DNA of 14,386 nucleotides from Planctomycetota bacterium (GTDB lineage Bacteria; Planctomycetota; Planctomycetia; Pirellulales; Thermoguttaceae). Positions 1 to 8,346 of this stretch are shown piece by piece. The notes under the pieces are model-generated. The model did not search any database. It was not told the DNA's origin and worked only from the letters and a program-made list of their open reading frames with translations. The stretch is taken from positions 1-14,386 of the forward strand of contig JAHIKV010000141.1 of NCBI GenBank assembly GCA_018897395.1, written 5' to 3'. Positions within the stretch are counted from its first letter, which is position 1. Each line of letters begins with the position of its first letter. A program made the translations under genes and the position numbers.

Positions 1-827
1 GCACGATGTACCGCATCCTGGATGGCCAACGGGAGGTCCGCGAGCGGCGCAACCAGAACCGTAGGGTGCGTCCCCGACGCACCGCTACTCTTGATTGTGG
101 GGCGAATTAGTGGTGCGTCATGGACGCACCCTACCCCGCTCCCAACCAGGTCTGGTCGTGGGACATCACCAAGCTGCTGGGGCCGGCGAAGTGGACGTAC
201 TTTTACCTGTACGTGATCCTCGACATCTTCAGCCGCTACGTGGTGGGCTGGATGTTGGCGCACCGGGAAAGCGCGCACTTGGCCGAGCGGCTGATCCGCG
301 AGACGGTCGTCAAGCAGGGCGTCGCCCGCGACCGGCTGACGCTTCACAGCGATCGCGGGCCGTCGATGCGTTCGCAAACCGTGGCTCAACTCCTAGCCAC
401 ACTGGGGATCACCAAGTCCCACAGCCGGCCACACGTCTCCGACGACAACCCGTTCTCGGAGAGCCATTTCAAGACCTTGAAGTACCGGCCGGAGTTCCCC
501 GACCGTTTCACCAGCATCGAACACGGTCTGGAGTTCTGCGGCAAGTTTTTCCATTGGCAGAACCACGAGCATCACCACTGGGGCCTGGGCCTGCTGACCC
601 CGGCCACGGTCCACTTTGGTCAGGCCGACACGGTGCTGGCTGCCCGGCAGGCGGTCCTAACCGCAGCCCACGCCGCTCATCCCGAGCGATTCGTTCGACA
701 ACTACCCCGACCGATGGCACTGCCGAGCGAAGTTTGGATTAACCCTCCGGCCGATGGGCCGGACCCCCGTATGTTACAACTACCGCGCGACACTAATTTC
801 GAACCGCAGTTGTCTCAAACCGGTTGA
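1..827 (+). pseudogene. IS3-family transposase (OrfB/rve type), 5' cut by window edge, interrupted
   Basis: This is the catalytic part of a DDE transposase that would move an insertion sequence. Downstream of 120 the frame encodes an rve-type integrase core: SWDITK (Asp 15 counted from the ATG at 120), HSDRGP (Asp 78) and FSESHFKTLK (Glu 114). The Asp78-Glu114 spacing is that of a DD(35)E triad. The C-terminal part (LTPATVHFG, ALPSEVWINPP) also resembles IS3-type OrfB proteins. Upstream, codons from position 3 encode MYRILDGQREVRERRNQNR, which resembles the segment just before the core in relatives, so an upstream part probably exists outside the window. The two halves are in the same frame but are separated by the palindromic element at 61-134, which carries an in-frame TAG at 108-110. 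About a dozen native residues seem to be missing there. A protein starting at 120 would have the triad but no DNA-binding part, so I call it inactive. The family assignment is confident; IS ends were not identified. Confidence 0.8.
61..134. repeat. Palindromic REPIN-like element inside the transposase
   Basis: The 74-bp element is bounded by a perfect 13-bp inverted repeat, GTAGGGTGCGTCC (61-73) and GGACGCACCCTAC (122-134). Each end can also fold by itself. GGTGCGTC (65-72) pairs with GACGCACC (76-83) around a CCC loop, and GGTGCGTC (112-119) pairs with GACGCACC (123-130) around an ATG loop. Two head-to-head hairpins forming one long palindrome is the layout of a REP doublet (REPIN). The roughly 28-bp centre (84-111) is not symmetrical. 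It interrupts the transposase frame and brings a stop codon. Whether it is a genome-wide family cannot be told from one copy. Confidence 0.75.
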
Positions 828-830
828 CAC

Positions 831-914
831 GTTCCGAAAAACGGCTTTCCTAAACCCCCAGGATTCTCATCTGGCGCTGTCATATTAATCAGAGAGTCCG
901 AGAGTTTTCGGAAC
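831..914. repeat. 10-bp inverted repeat downstream of transposase
   Basis: GTTCCGAAAA (831-840) and TTTTCGGAAC (905-914) are perfect reverse complements 64 bases apart, starting four bases after the transposase stop. They could be part of the IS right end or of a nested small element. No matching left end is visible because the window starts inside the transposase. Confidence 0.5.
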
Positions 915-1043
915 GAAATTCCAGGGTGCGATGGCAACCTCTTGGGTTGCCTTCGGACCCTATTTGGTCTCTCTCGAAACAGAGAGTTTTCCGCCGACGG
1001 GAAAATTGGCGTAAATCCTTGCCGGAAAGCGGGTTAAATGCAA

Positions 1044-1078
1044 AACGCCCGGCGGCCGGGGGCTCGGTGTCGGGCGTT
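1044..1078 (-). terminator. Candidate intrinsic terminator of the minus-strand glycosidase cluster
   Basis: Read on the minus strand, AACGCCCG and CGGGCGTT form a perfect 8-bp GC-rich stem with a 19-base GC-rich loop. The sequence then continues as TTGCATTT. It lies about 220 bases past the stop of the GH78-like gene, with no other minus-strand gene between. The long loop and the interrupted T tract make this only a moderate candidate. Confidence 0.4.
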
Positions 1079-1295
1079 AACTGGCGGGGCGGTCGGTTTC
1101 GTAGAAAACCGAAAAGCTCCCCGAACGCAACCCTCTTCGAACAAAGTCTCTTTAGCCGATTGCTGGAAGTGCTTGCAGGACACGACTTACGGATTTCGAG
1201 TCTCTTTCGGTCGCCCTCTGAACGAAAGCAACCCGTTACGAAACTGCGACAGACGGGTTTACGCAGAAAGGGGCTTGGCGGTTAGCCCGGATCGG

Positions 1296-3986
1296 CTATC
1301 GCACGCTAAACTCGTTCTCTTTCCCCGCTTCCAGCCGGAATCGTTTGAGCCCGAGCTGATGATCGGGCAACACTGAGGGTAGCGTGATTCCCTCGCTGCC
1401 CGGCAAGAGCAATTCCGCCTCACAACCGGCCGGGATTCGGACCACCACGCGATGGCCGGTCGGCTGCCGCTGGGCGGAAAACCGCAGCGGGCCGCGAACC
1501 GTGTAGTACGTCAACTCCAGATCGCCCAGATCGCCCAATTGCGGACGGATCTGGCAACTGGCGAAGCCGGGGCTGGTGGCCCGGATTCCGGCAATGTCCC
1601 CAAACAACACGTACAGGGGCGCCACCGCGCAGTGGCTCCATTGATAAATTGAATCGGGGGCAACCTCCCAATCCTCCTGGATCGTGTTGTTCAGCAGCAC
1701 CGATTTCATCTTCGCCCAGCGATGACGGAACTCGTTGACGACCACGTCGGCCCGCCCCAACCGGGCCAGCGCCCAATACCGCCAGCAGGCGTTGCAGGGA
1801 TAAGAAAGTCCCATTTCGGCCGGGCATTCGGCCAACGCGCGCAGCGAAGCGGCCGTGTTTCCCTCTGGACATTGATCGAATAAAATCGCCGTGGCCAGCG
1901 CACGGTCGGACAGCCGCGGGTTCTTCTCCTCGGCAAGCCAAGGGAGATTGTCGACAAACAGTCCGCGCTGCGGACTCCAGAACCGCTGCACCGTGCAGGC
2001 CAACATATCCCGCCCGCGCCGGGCGTATTCCTCCGCCCGCCGGCGGTCGCCGCGGGCCTGGGCGATGGGGGCCAGGGCGTGTTCGAGCATCGCCGCCGCG
2101 TACAAATTGAACGCGCATTGCTTGTGCCGCTGTTGCCGATAGGCGATGTGGTCGATCCAGACCTGGGGAACGCCCAGGTTCTCCACGGGCAGCAGGCCGT
2201 CCTGGTCGCGGATCGAGTGCAAGTAGTCGGCGAACTTGACCAGCCGCGGGTAAGGCTCGTCCAGCGCCGCCAGATCGCCCGTCTCCAGGTAATGGTTCCA
2301 GCAATCGAAGTTGAAGCCGACGCCGTGGTCCAGGAGCGGTCCCCAGAACGTGCCGTCCACTTGCCGTTGCATGACCCGCGCGAGCCGGTCGTAGGCCGGC
2401 CAGCAGTCGAGGAAATAGCCCTCGGGCGTCAGGCCCTCGCTGAAGGTCCTGAGGAAGCGGGCGCTGAGCCGGTGCTCGCCGAAGGCGGAGCGGATGGCCA
2501 GCAGTTGATGGCCGCCGTCGCCGCTATATTGCTGGCGCTCGCGGCCCATGCCGTCGGCGCAGATTTCCTGGGCACTGTTGTAAAGCGTGTTGATCGAGGC
2601 ATCGAAGAGCCGCTGCAACGGGGCCTCGGAGCAATGAATCCGCGGCACGTTGGACCAATCGAACGTCCGCCGCCGCATGCCAACGTCGCGGACGACCACC
2701 GGGCCGGCGGCGTTGCGGACGTGGAGTTGGAGCCAGCGGAACGATTCATAGTCGAACGCCTCGAAACGGTTGACCCCCTCGCGGCAGATGAAGCGGGACC
2801 AGCCAAAGAACTGGCTGTCGAGCCAGGCGGGGCCGGCCGGATCGTGCGCCTCCTGCCACATCAACTCGACGATCGTCCCTTCCGGGGCCTCGATGGTGAA
2901 GTGGGGCCAGCCGACGATCTGCTCGCGGAACTCGAAGATGGCGAACAGCCCCTCCCGCGAACCGGCGGTCGCCGGCAGTTCCCAGACGCCGTCTCCCTTC
3001 GAGACGGCAAGCGGTTCCCGTTGGATGCGGAAGGAGTCCGGCATGCGGAACTCGAACCAGTCGGCCGGGTCGCGGCGCCACTGGACGCGGCCCGATTCGG
3101 CCAGCCGCATCGCCGGCACGTCGGTCTCCCGCAGGAGCGGAATCTGCCGCATTCGCAACGCGCTTTGGGCCGGATTGGCCCGCTCGATCAGGTCGTTGCC
3201 GGGGTAACTGCTGCACGCCGCCGGCTTGTCGGCCGGGCAGCGGAGCGTCTTGGCCGCGGTCCAGTCGGCGTCGGCGCTGTAGTCCGCCGTATCCCAGCCG
3301 AAGGGGTGCAATCGCGCGTCGAACTCCTCTTGCAACGCACGGAGGAACCACCGCTTGAATTGCCCCGGCCGATGCGCCCGATCCACCATCGCCTGCCAAG
3401 ACGGATCGGAAACGATCCGCTCCCGGCGGCCGTCTTCGTATTCGATGGTCAGGTTGAAGATCATTCCCGGCTTGCCGGCCGGCCAGGTGCCGTCACCGTG
3501 GCCGTAGTAAAGCACCTCGACGCCGAGGACGTTCTTCCCCGGCCGCAGGAGCGATGTCACGTCCATCGGATCGACGTCCAGGTTCCGCGGATCGCAGGGG
3601 GCCGGCCCCCATTGCACCCGCCGGCCGTTGACGGTGAGCCGGTAGCGGCTGTCGGCGGTGATCCACCCGACGGCCTTGCGCGGCTGTCCGCTCAGGTCTA
3701 CCTCCCGCCGGAAAAGCACGAAGGTATTGGGCAGCGTCCGCTGCGAGGGCAGCCAAATCCACTGCGCCGGCGCCATACTTACGCGGCAAGGCCGCCATCG
3801 CGCCGAAGCCTCGGGAATCTGAACCAGGCGGTCCATCTCCTCGATGGAAAGCACGCGATCGATTGCCGCAGTCGAGGCGGGCGGGAAGGAAGAGACGGTC
3901 GGCTCGTCGGCGGCAAAGGCCGGCTCCGTTTCGACAGTCGTGAACGAAAGGAACACCGCCGTGGTTATGAAAGCATACTTGAACAT
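1296..3986 (-). CDS. Secreted GH78-like alpha-L-rhamnosidase
   Basis: This 896-residue protein is predicted to be exported and to remove terminal alpha-L-rhamnose from a glycan. The signal peptide covers about residues 1-25 (hydrophobic stretch, cleavage near AFA-AD). Residues 70-440 are beta-rich and fit the N-terminal sandwich domains of bacterial rhamnosidases (WIWLPSQ...FVLFRREVDL; ADSRYRLTVNGRRV). Residues 445-790 fit the (alpha/alpha)6 catalytic barrel. GRERQQYSGD (481-490) replaces the usual CPQRDERLGWTGD block and keeps the likely general acid Glu483. NTIQEDWEV places the likely base at Glu771. The C-terminal sandwich follows, with AGIRATSPGFASCQIRP at 799-815, a good match to the GH78 C-domain. 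The start is supported by AGGAGG (3994-3999) seven bases upstream. It is the last gene of the minus-strand cluster. The catalytic motif deviates enough that substrate specificity may differ from true rhamnosidase. Confidence 0.85.
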   Translation of the reverse strand: MFKYAFITTAVFLSFTTVETEPAFAADEPTVSSFPPASTAAIDRVLSIEEMDRLVQIPEASARWRPCRVSMAPAQWIWLPSQRTLPNTFVLFRREVDLSGQPRKAVGWITADSRYRLTVNGRRVQWGPAPCDPRNLDVDPMDVTSLLRPGKNVLGVEVLYYGHGDGTWPAGKPGMIFNLTIEYEDGRRERIVSDPSWQAMVDRAHRPGQFKRWFLRALQEEFDARLHPFGWDTADYSADADWTAAKTLRCPADKPAACSSYPGNDLIERANPAQSALRMRQIPLLRETDVPAMRLAESGRVQWRRDPADWFEFRMPDSFRIQREPLAVSKGDGVWELPATAGSREGLFAIFEFREQIVGWPHFTIEAPEGTIVELMWQEAHDPAGPAWLDSQFFGWSRFICREGVNRFEAFDYESFRWLQLHVRNAAGPVVVRDVGMRRRTFDWSNVPRIHCSEAPLQRLFDASINTLYNSAQEICADGMGRERQQYSGDGGHQLLAIRSAFGEHRLSARFLRTFSEGLTPEGYFLDCWPAYDRLARVMQRQVDGTFWGPLLDHGVGFNFDCWNHYLETGDLAALDEPYPRLVKFADYLHSIRDQDGLLPVENLGVPQVWIDHIAYRQQRHKQCAFNLYAAAMLEHALAPIAQARGDRRRAEEYARRGRDMLACTVQRFWSPQRGLFVDNLPWLAEEKNPRLSDRALATAILFDQCPEGNTAASLRALAECPAEMGLSYPCNACWRYWALARLGRADVVVNEFRHRWAKMKSVLLNNTIQEDWEVAPDSIYQWSHCAVAPLYVLFGDIAGIRATSPGFASCQIRPQLGDLGDLELTYYTVRGPLRFSAQRQPTGHRVVVRIPAGCEAELLLPGSEGITLPSVLPDHQLGLKRFRLEAGKENEFSVR

Positions 3987-4101
3987 GGACTGGCCTCCTG
4001 GAATTGTGGCTCCTTCATGGTAGTCGTCCGAAACGGGGGTCGCAACTCTTGAGCCGGAGTCGCGGCCACGATGACCAGCTTGCGACGCTAGGGGGAGTTC
4101 C

Positions 4102-4345
4102 CTAAAATTGCTTCCCGTCGATCGTCAAGCCGTCCTTGCGGTTGGCCAGCCGGCGGTGGATTTCCGGGTCTATCGTGTAGTTCATCATTTGCACCGAGCC
4201 GTCGCAGAAGGCCATCTGAAAACCGTTGGCGTGGGCGCTGCCGAAAGCACCGCTGTAGTTGTGCCCTGGGCTATCCAGCCATGGCGGCCACGAGGTCGAG
4301 GGCGAGTACCCAGCCGTTGGCCGCGTAATCGCTCCGCCCCACAGC
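4102..4345 (-). pseudogene. Decayed 3' remnant of a DUF1559 prepilin-like gene
   Basis: The last part encodes FGSAHANGFQMAFCDGSVQ and ends in RKDGLTIDGKQF before a TAG at 4104-4102. This is nearly the same as the C-terminus of the intact DUF1559 protein at 7198-8292, including the H-X9-DG motif. Just upstream, around 4315-4341, the DNA encodes GRSDYAANG, another DUF1559 landmark, but in a different reading frame. In the intact gene these landmarks are about 420 bases apart; here they are about 80 apart. So roughly 340 bases are missing, with a frameshift, and the N-terminal pilin-like half is gone. It lies between the GH36-like and GH78-like genes on the same strand. It is probably a duplicate of the intact copy or a second, independently acquired DUF1559 gene that decayed. 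Confidence 0.8.
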
Positions 4346-4433
4346 GGCATCAGCACCATGCCGGACTTCTCCGGCTTGTGGTGCGATGAGTCCGAGGCCG
4401 GAGGTGTTTCCCGCCCGTCCTGTGCGCCTCGAC

Positions 4434-7121
4434 TCACGACGAGGCGTCGTTGTAGTAGCCGTCGGCCGACGGTCGTGTGTTTTCCTCCCACCAGCGCTCC
4501 ACCACCCAGCCCTCGACCTGGGCCTCGACTTCTTCCGGGAGGTAAGCATGCACACCCAAGCGCAGCGGCTTGTGCGCCCACTGCCGGCTCAGCCGGATTT
4601 TGTAGACCACCCACGAAGAACCGTTTTTTTGGGTATTGCCATACTGGCGGCCGTCCGGCACGGGAACCAGCAGAACATTCTGTTCGCCGACGCGCACCCG
4701 CGCTTGGACAATTTCGCAGACTACCGGCGATGAACCGCGCCATTCGCCCGGTGAATGGGAATAGCGCCATTCGTTGGCGCCTTGGCGCAGCCGCACGGCG
4801 ACGGCGAGAATGGGATTCTCTCCGGCCAGCGCCGGCAGCGTGGTCTCGAACGCGTACGCCTTCTTTACCATCTTCCGTTGCTCGAATCGCCCCGCGTCGG
4901 AGAATCGCACATCCAACCGGGGGTCAAGCGGAGACGCCTTCAGGACAAGGGCGGCGCCTAGAGCGGCCGCTCGTTGCTGTGTGAGGGCGCGAATCGGCAG
5001 TTCCGAGACACCCTGGATGGAAGGCGCGACTTCCAACATCAGCACTTCAAACGGGCGCAGCCATACCTCGCAGACGTCGCCGGCGTGGAAACCGGAGCCG
5101 TCCGGCCGCAGCAGGCGCGTCTGATCGGGGAAGTGCGAAATGACATCGAGCGGCTCGCCCGGATTTGCCGCGAGGCCGATCGTGCCGTCGAGGTGCAATT
5201 CCGCCCGCCGCGCGGCGAAGTGCGCGTTGTTCAGGAAGAGAAACCCTCTCTCGCCCCGGCAGTGCGCGTAGCCGTAGACTTCGTTTTTCAGCGAATCGCC
5301 GAGGATGTTCCTCCGGTGCAGGAACAGCGACTCGTTTTTCCGGGCCGTCGAACCGATCCTCGCGAGGAAGTCCACGTCGGCGTCGGTGAAGTGGTAGAGG
5401 TTGCCCCACAGGTTTGGGAAGAGGAGGCTGCCGCGGCCGAGGTCCATCACGATCCCCTCGCGCCAGCGGTCCTTGCCCATGTAGTTCCCCCAACGCGTGT
5501 CGGCCAGCCACACCCCGAGGCTGTCTTTGACAAGCGGCGGAATAGTGTGGGCAAACTGCGTGTTCTGGTCCAGAGCGACCGTCACCGAGTCGCGATAATA
5601 CAGCGTTGGAAATGCGCTGGTGGCGGAGCCTTCTATATATACACCCGACTCGAAAATCGTGTCCCCGTACAACGCCCAGAACGGCGAGTTCAGCCCCCCA
5701 TACCACATCACGAACACGTCGGCGTCGGGCGCGGCAGAACGGGCGGCGTTGACCAGATCAATGAGCCGCTCGTGCATGAACTCGACCGAGTATTTGCCCG
5801 GCAGATGGCCATGGTCGGTGCGGTCGCAAGTGTAATTGCCGCCGTCGAATTTGAGGAAGCGCACGCGGTTCTCGCGGATGTGATGCAGCACCGCGTTGCG
5901 GAGCGTGCTGTAATACGGTTCGGCGACAAAACAGAACCCGTGCCCATTCGCCGCCTTGTCGGGATAACCGAGGCGATAGCCCAACGAAAGCGGCGGCTGG
6001 CCGGCTAACGCCGGCGGGTAGTCCCAGCAGGACTCGGCGGCCCAACTGGTCGCGAACCACAGGCCTAACTTCATGCCGAGATCGTTGACGCGTTTGACGA
6101 CTCGGCCGGGTCCGTTCGGGTAAGCCAGGGGGTTGAACCGCGTTAGGTCGGAACTCAGGTCTGCCCAGCCTACGTCCAGCGTAAAGTAGTCGAAACGCAC
6201 GCCCTTCTTTTGCCATTTTTCCAGCAGGTTCAGCACGTCCAATGTTTGCTCCTCGTCCAGCGTCGGACATCCGCCCCATTGGCCGTTAATCCCAAAAGGC
6301 GTGTAGATGGCCGTCGCTCGCGGCTTGCGCAGGCTCTTGGACTGGATATAACTGATGAAGTGCTCCAGGGCGTGTTTCGGCTTGGCCACACTCACCAGGG
6401 CAACGCGGCTGCGGAAGGTCTCATCCGGTTTGAGCCGTCGCCCCGGATGATGAATCAGCCGAACCCGGTTTTTGTCGACTTGGTTTACGCCGGACGGATG
6501 CTCGATGGCGGCGAACCACTCGTCGTCGATAAACAGCGGTCGTCCCCGTCCGCCGCCGGACGTCGCTCCCTGGGTCGTGAAGTCGTCGAGTTGCACGTCG
6601 AGCAAGAGGACTTCCTTGCCCGTGCGGTTGGTCACCTCGATCCATTTGCGCCGGGTGGGGCCGTCGAGTTGGTAATGGGCGCTGACGTCGATCGCCATCG
6701 CCGGGGTGCGGAACTCGACCACGGCGTGAGCAGGGGCGACGAGCCGCGCGGCGCGCACCTGGAAGTCGGCCACGCGCGACAACGGCTCCTGCACGCGGTC
6801 GATCGCGGCGGAAAAGGTCAGCGCCAGTTCCTGAACGTCGGACAGTGCCCAGCCGCGGCCGGAAAGCTTGTTCTCGAATCGCCGACTCCTCAAATGGCCG
6901 TCGCCCCAGTCGAGGCGCCAAGCGAGTTGATCGTTGGCCAAGGTGAGTTGGCGCGCATCCGGAGTTTCCGCGCCGCTTTGTGTTCCACCGGTTGTGGTCC
7001 GATCCGCGGCCGCAACCGCGGGGAACGGGATGGCCGCCGTCAGCAGCGCGAGCGCCAGACCGAGGGCGGGCAGGCGGGGCGATCCGCGTCGGGTGAAGCA
7101 CACTCTCTCTACAAGGCGCAT
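4434..7121 (-). CDS. Secreted GH36-like (clan GH-D, melibiase-type) glycoside hydrolase
   Basis: The 895-residue protein probably hydrolyses alpha-galactoside or related linkages outside the cytoplasm. Residues 1-39 form a signal peptide (basic N-end with RR, hydrophobic ALGLALALLTAAI, cleavage near AVAAA-D). Residues 55-250 are a beta-sandwich typical of the N-domain of GH36 enzymes. The TIM barrel covers about 265-590. It carries FDYFTLDVGWADL (310-322), KLGLWFATSW (351-360) and RFLKFDGGNY (421-430), where Asp426 is the likely nucleophile. GLNSPFWALYGDTIFESG holds Asp487, a plausible acid/base. Residues 600-895 are further beta-rich domains. I chose the ATG at 7121 because GAGGAGGG (7128-7135) stands six bases upstream; an in-frame ATG at 7181 lacks such a site. 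It lies 76 bases after the DUF1559 gene, probably the same transcript. The clan is confident, the exact substrate is not. Confidence 0.82.
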   Translation of the reverse strand: MRLVERVCFTRRGSPRLPALGLALALLTAAIPFPAVAAADRTTTGGTQSGAETPDARQLTLANDQLAWRLDWGDGHLRSRRFENKLSGRGWALSDVQELALTFSAAIDRVQEPLSRVADFQVRAARLVAPAHAVVEFRTPAMAIDVSAHYQLDGPTRRKWIEVTNRTGKEVLLLDVQLDDFTTQGATSGGGRGRPLFIDDEWFAAIEHPSGVNQVDKNRVRLIHHPGRRLKPDETFRSRVALVSVAKPKHALEHFISYIQSKSLRKPRATAIYTPFGINGQWGGCPTLDEEQTLDVLNLLEKWQKKGVRFDYFTLDVGWADLSSDLTRFNPLAYPNGPGRVVKRVNDLGMKLGLWFATSWAAESCWDYPPALAGQPPLSLGYRLGYPDKAANGHGFCFVAEPYYSTLRNAVLHHIRENRVRFLKFDGGNYTCDRTDHGHLPGKYSVEFMHERLIDLVNAARSAAPDADVFVMWYGGLNSPFWALYGDTIFESGVYIEGSATSAFPTLYYRDSVTVALDQNTQFAHTIPPLVKDSLGVWLADTRWGNYMGKDRWREGIVMDLGRGSLLFPNLWGNLYHFTDADVDFLARIGSTARKNESLFLHRRNILGDSLKNEVYGYAHCRGERGFLFLNNAHFAARRAELHLDGTIGLAANPGEPLDVISHFPDQTRLLRPDGSGFHAGDVCEVWLRPFEVLMLEVAPSIQGVSELPIRALTQQRAAALGAALVLKASPLDPRLDVRFSDAGRFEQRKMVKKAYAFETTLPALAGENPILAVAVRLRQGANEWRYSHSPGEWRGSSPVVCEIVQARVRVGEQNVLLVPVPDGRQYGNTQKNGSSWVVYKIRLSRQWAHKPLRLGVHAYLPEEVEAQVEGWVVERWWEENTRPSADGYYNDASS

Positions 7122-7197
7122 CGAAAACCCTCCTCTTGCAAGTATGCCCTGATTAGGGCGGAAGTGCAACCGCCGCCCCAACTGTCGCCTACAAACG

Positions 7198-8292
7198 TTA
7201 GAACTTCTTCCCGTCGATCGCCAGACCGTCCTTGCGGTTGCACAGGCGGCGGTGGGTCTCGAACTCGATCGAGTAGTTGATCATCTGCACCGAGCCGTCG
7301 CAGAAGGCCATCTGGAAGCCGTTGGCATGCGCGCTGCCGAAACGCAAGCCGTCGGCAAAGCCCGGGGTATCCGGCCATGGCGGCCACCAGTCCGTGGTGG
7401 GATCGACGATGGGGTAGCGGTACGAGCTCCACCGGGTCACATCCTGGTTCTCGCCCGTCCAGCAGCTCTCGTTGTCGCCTGGGTCCATGCCGGTCGCATA
7501 GAAGTCGGGGTTGACGTTCTTCTCGCCCAGGAGGTACGTGTTGCTGGTCCCGTCGGTGACGTCGGCCATTTTAATCAAGCTGCCGCAATAGATGATGCCC
7601 GTGGCCACCCTGGCGATCGCGGCGAAGTAGGTCCGGGCGAGGGGCGTCATTTGTCCCGACCCGTCGGGGTCCTCGACCTCGGTAGGGGTGCTCGGCCCGT
7701 AGACGCTGGGCCAAGTCCCCGGCATTCCGGCGCCGGTGACAGTATCGCCGCCGTTGGCGGCGTAATCGCTCCGCCCCGCCACGGTCGGCGTGTTGGCGTT
7801 GGTGATCTTCGCGCTCCAAGCGCCGGTCCACGGGTAAGCGACCGGGCGGCGCCGCGTGGGGCAGTAGAGTATGCCTATGGGAGTGGAGAGCCGTTGCGTG
7901 TTGGCGAGCATTTTCGCCGGGCTGTTCCAGGCCCCCGCCCCCAGCCCCAGGTCGTGCAGCGCCGGCTGCTCGATATAGGGGAGGATGTTGTAGTGCCAGC
8001 CGCCCGGCTGACGCCAGTCGGTGCCGCGGTCGGCGTCGCCGGTCCAGGCAGGCGCCCAGCCGCCGGTCGGAAACCGTTTGGTGGCGTTTTCGTGGTTCAG
8101 ACACCCTAGCGCGAGTTGCTTGAGGTTGTTCTTGCACTGCAGTTGCCTAGCCGCCTCGCGCGCCGCCTGCACCGCCGGCAACAACAGCGCGATCAAAATG
8201 CCGATGATCGTAATGACCACCAAGAGTTCCACGAGCGTAAAGGCCGTGGAATGCCGATTTCTAGTTGCCGATTTCTGATTGCCGCCGTACAT
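7198..8292 (-). CDS. DUF1559 family prepilin-like protein (H-X9-DG)
   Basis: This is a type IV pilin-like secreted or membrane-anchored protein of a family greatly expanded in Planctomycetes; its molecular role is poorly known. Residues 1-16 are a polar leader, followed by the class III prepilin motif FTLVELLVVI with Glu22 at position +5 of the mature chain. Position -1 is Ala17 rather than the usual Gly. The hydrophobic helix runs to about residue 40, then AAREAARQLQCKNNLKQLALG, the DUF1559 signature start. YIEQPALHDL, GRSDYAANGG and SDGTSNTYLLGEKN-like blocks follow (here TDGTSNTYLLGEKNV). The C-terminus has HANGFQMAFCDGSV, an H-X9-DG motif. The start at 8292 has GAGG (8299-8302) six bases upstream; an ATG at 8304 has no such site. 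Part of the leader is encoded by a seven-base repeat array. It sits between two glycosidase genes in the same orientation. Confidence 0.92.
   Translation of the reverse strand: MYGGNQKSATRNRHSTAFTLVELLVVITIIGILIALLLPAVQAAREAARQLQCKNNLKQLALGCLNHENATKRFPTGGWAPAWTGDADRGTDWRQPGGWHYNILPYIEQPALHDLGLGAGAWNSPAKMLANTQRLSTPIGILYCPTRRRPVAYPWTGAWSAKITNANTPTVAGRSDYAANGGDTVTGAGMPGTWPSVYGPSTPTEVEDPDGSGQMTPLARTYFAAIARVATGIIYCGSLIKMADVTDGTSNTYLLGEKNVNPDFYATGMDPGDNESCWTGENQDVTRWSSYRYPIVDPTTDWWPPWPDTPGFADGLRFGSAHANGFQMAFCDGSVQMINYSIEFETHRRLCNRKDGLAIDGKKF
8253..8280. repeat. Seven-base tandem array encoding the prepilin leader
   Basis: Four adjoining seven-base units on the plus strand read GCCGATT, TCTAGTT, GCCGATT, TCTGATT. 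Two unit types alternate, so there is also a 14-base period. On the minus strand they encode NQKSATRNR of the DUF1559 leader, just before the prepilin cleavage site. Confidence 0.7.
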
Positions 8293-8346
8293 CGTTCGCC
8301 TCATGGTTGAATGGAAAAGGTGGTCAAATGTGCCCCGCGAAAATCA

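Larger units (their letters stand above)
828..1295. other. Intergenic region between transposase remnant and GH78-like gene
   Basis: This 468-bp stretch has no convincing gene. Open frames on the plus strand are rich in Arg, Ser and Pro, have no recognisable motif and no ribosome binding site. It contains several small structures. CTCTCT (969-974) and AGAGAG (981-986) form a weak hairpin followed by TTTT, a possible terminator for plus-strand transcription from the transposase. The 9-mer AGTCTCTTT occurs twice (about 1145 and 1199). A stronger hairpin and a longer-range inverted repeat are listed separately. The area may be debris of the insertion-sequence end. Confidence 0.6.

Noticed and set aside
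926..1376. Two overlapping plus-strand frames of 119 and 112 codons in the intergenic region
   Set aside because: No motif, no ribosome binding site, basic low-information composition, and one runs into the 3' end of the GH78-like gene.
2079..4052. A 657-codon open frame on the plus strand opposite the GH78-like gene
   Set aside because: It is rich in Arg, Pro and Ala with no recognisable domain, as expected for the antisense of a GC-rich gene. The opposite strand has a Shine-Dalgarno site, signal peptide and catalytic motifs.
4346..4770. Extension of the DUF1559 remnant frame upstream to 4770
   Set aside because: Above about 4345 the frame has no similarity to the intact DUF1559 protein and lies over the end of the GH36-like gene in another frame.
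7122..7181. Longer N-terminus for the GH36-like protein starting at 7181
   Set aside because: The extra 20 residues precede a good signal peptide and no ribosome site lies before 7181, whereas a strong one lies before 7121.
4974..7280. Long plus-strand open frames (4974-6008 and 6210-7280) opposite the GH36-like gene
   Set aside because: Composition is typical of antisense shadows. They overlap a gene with clear catalytic motifs, and no ribosome sites precede them.
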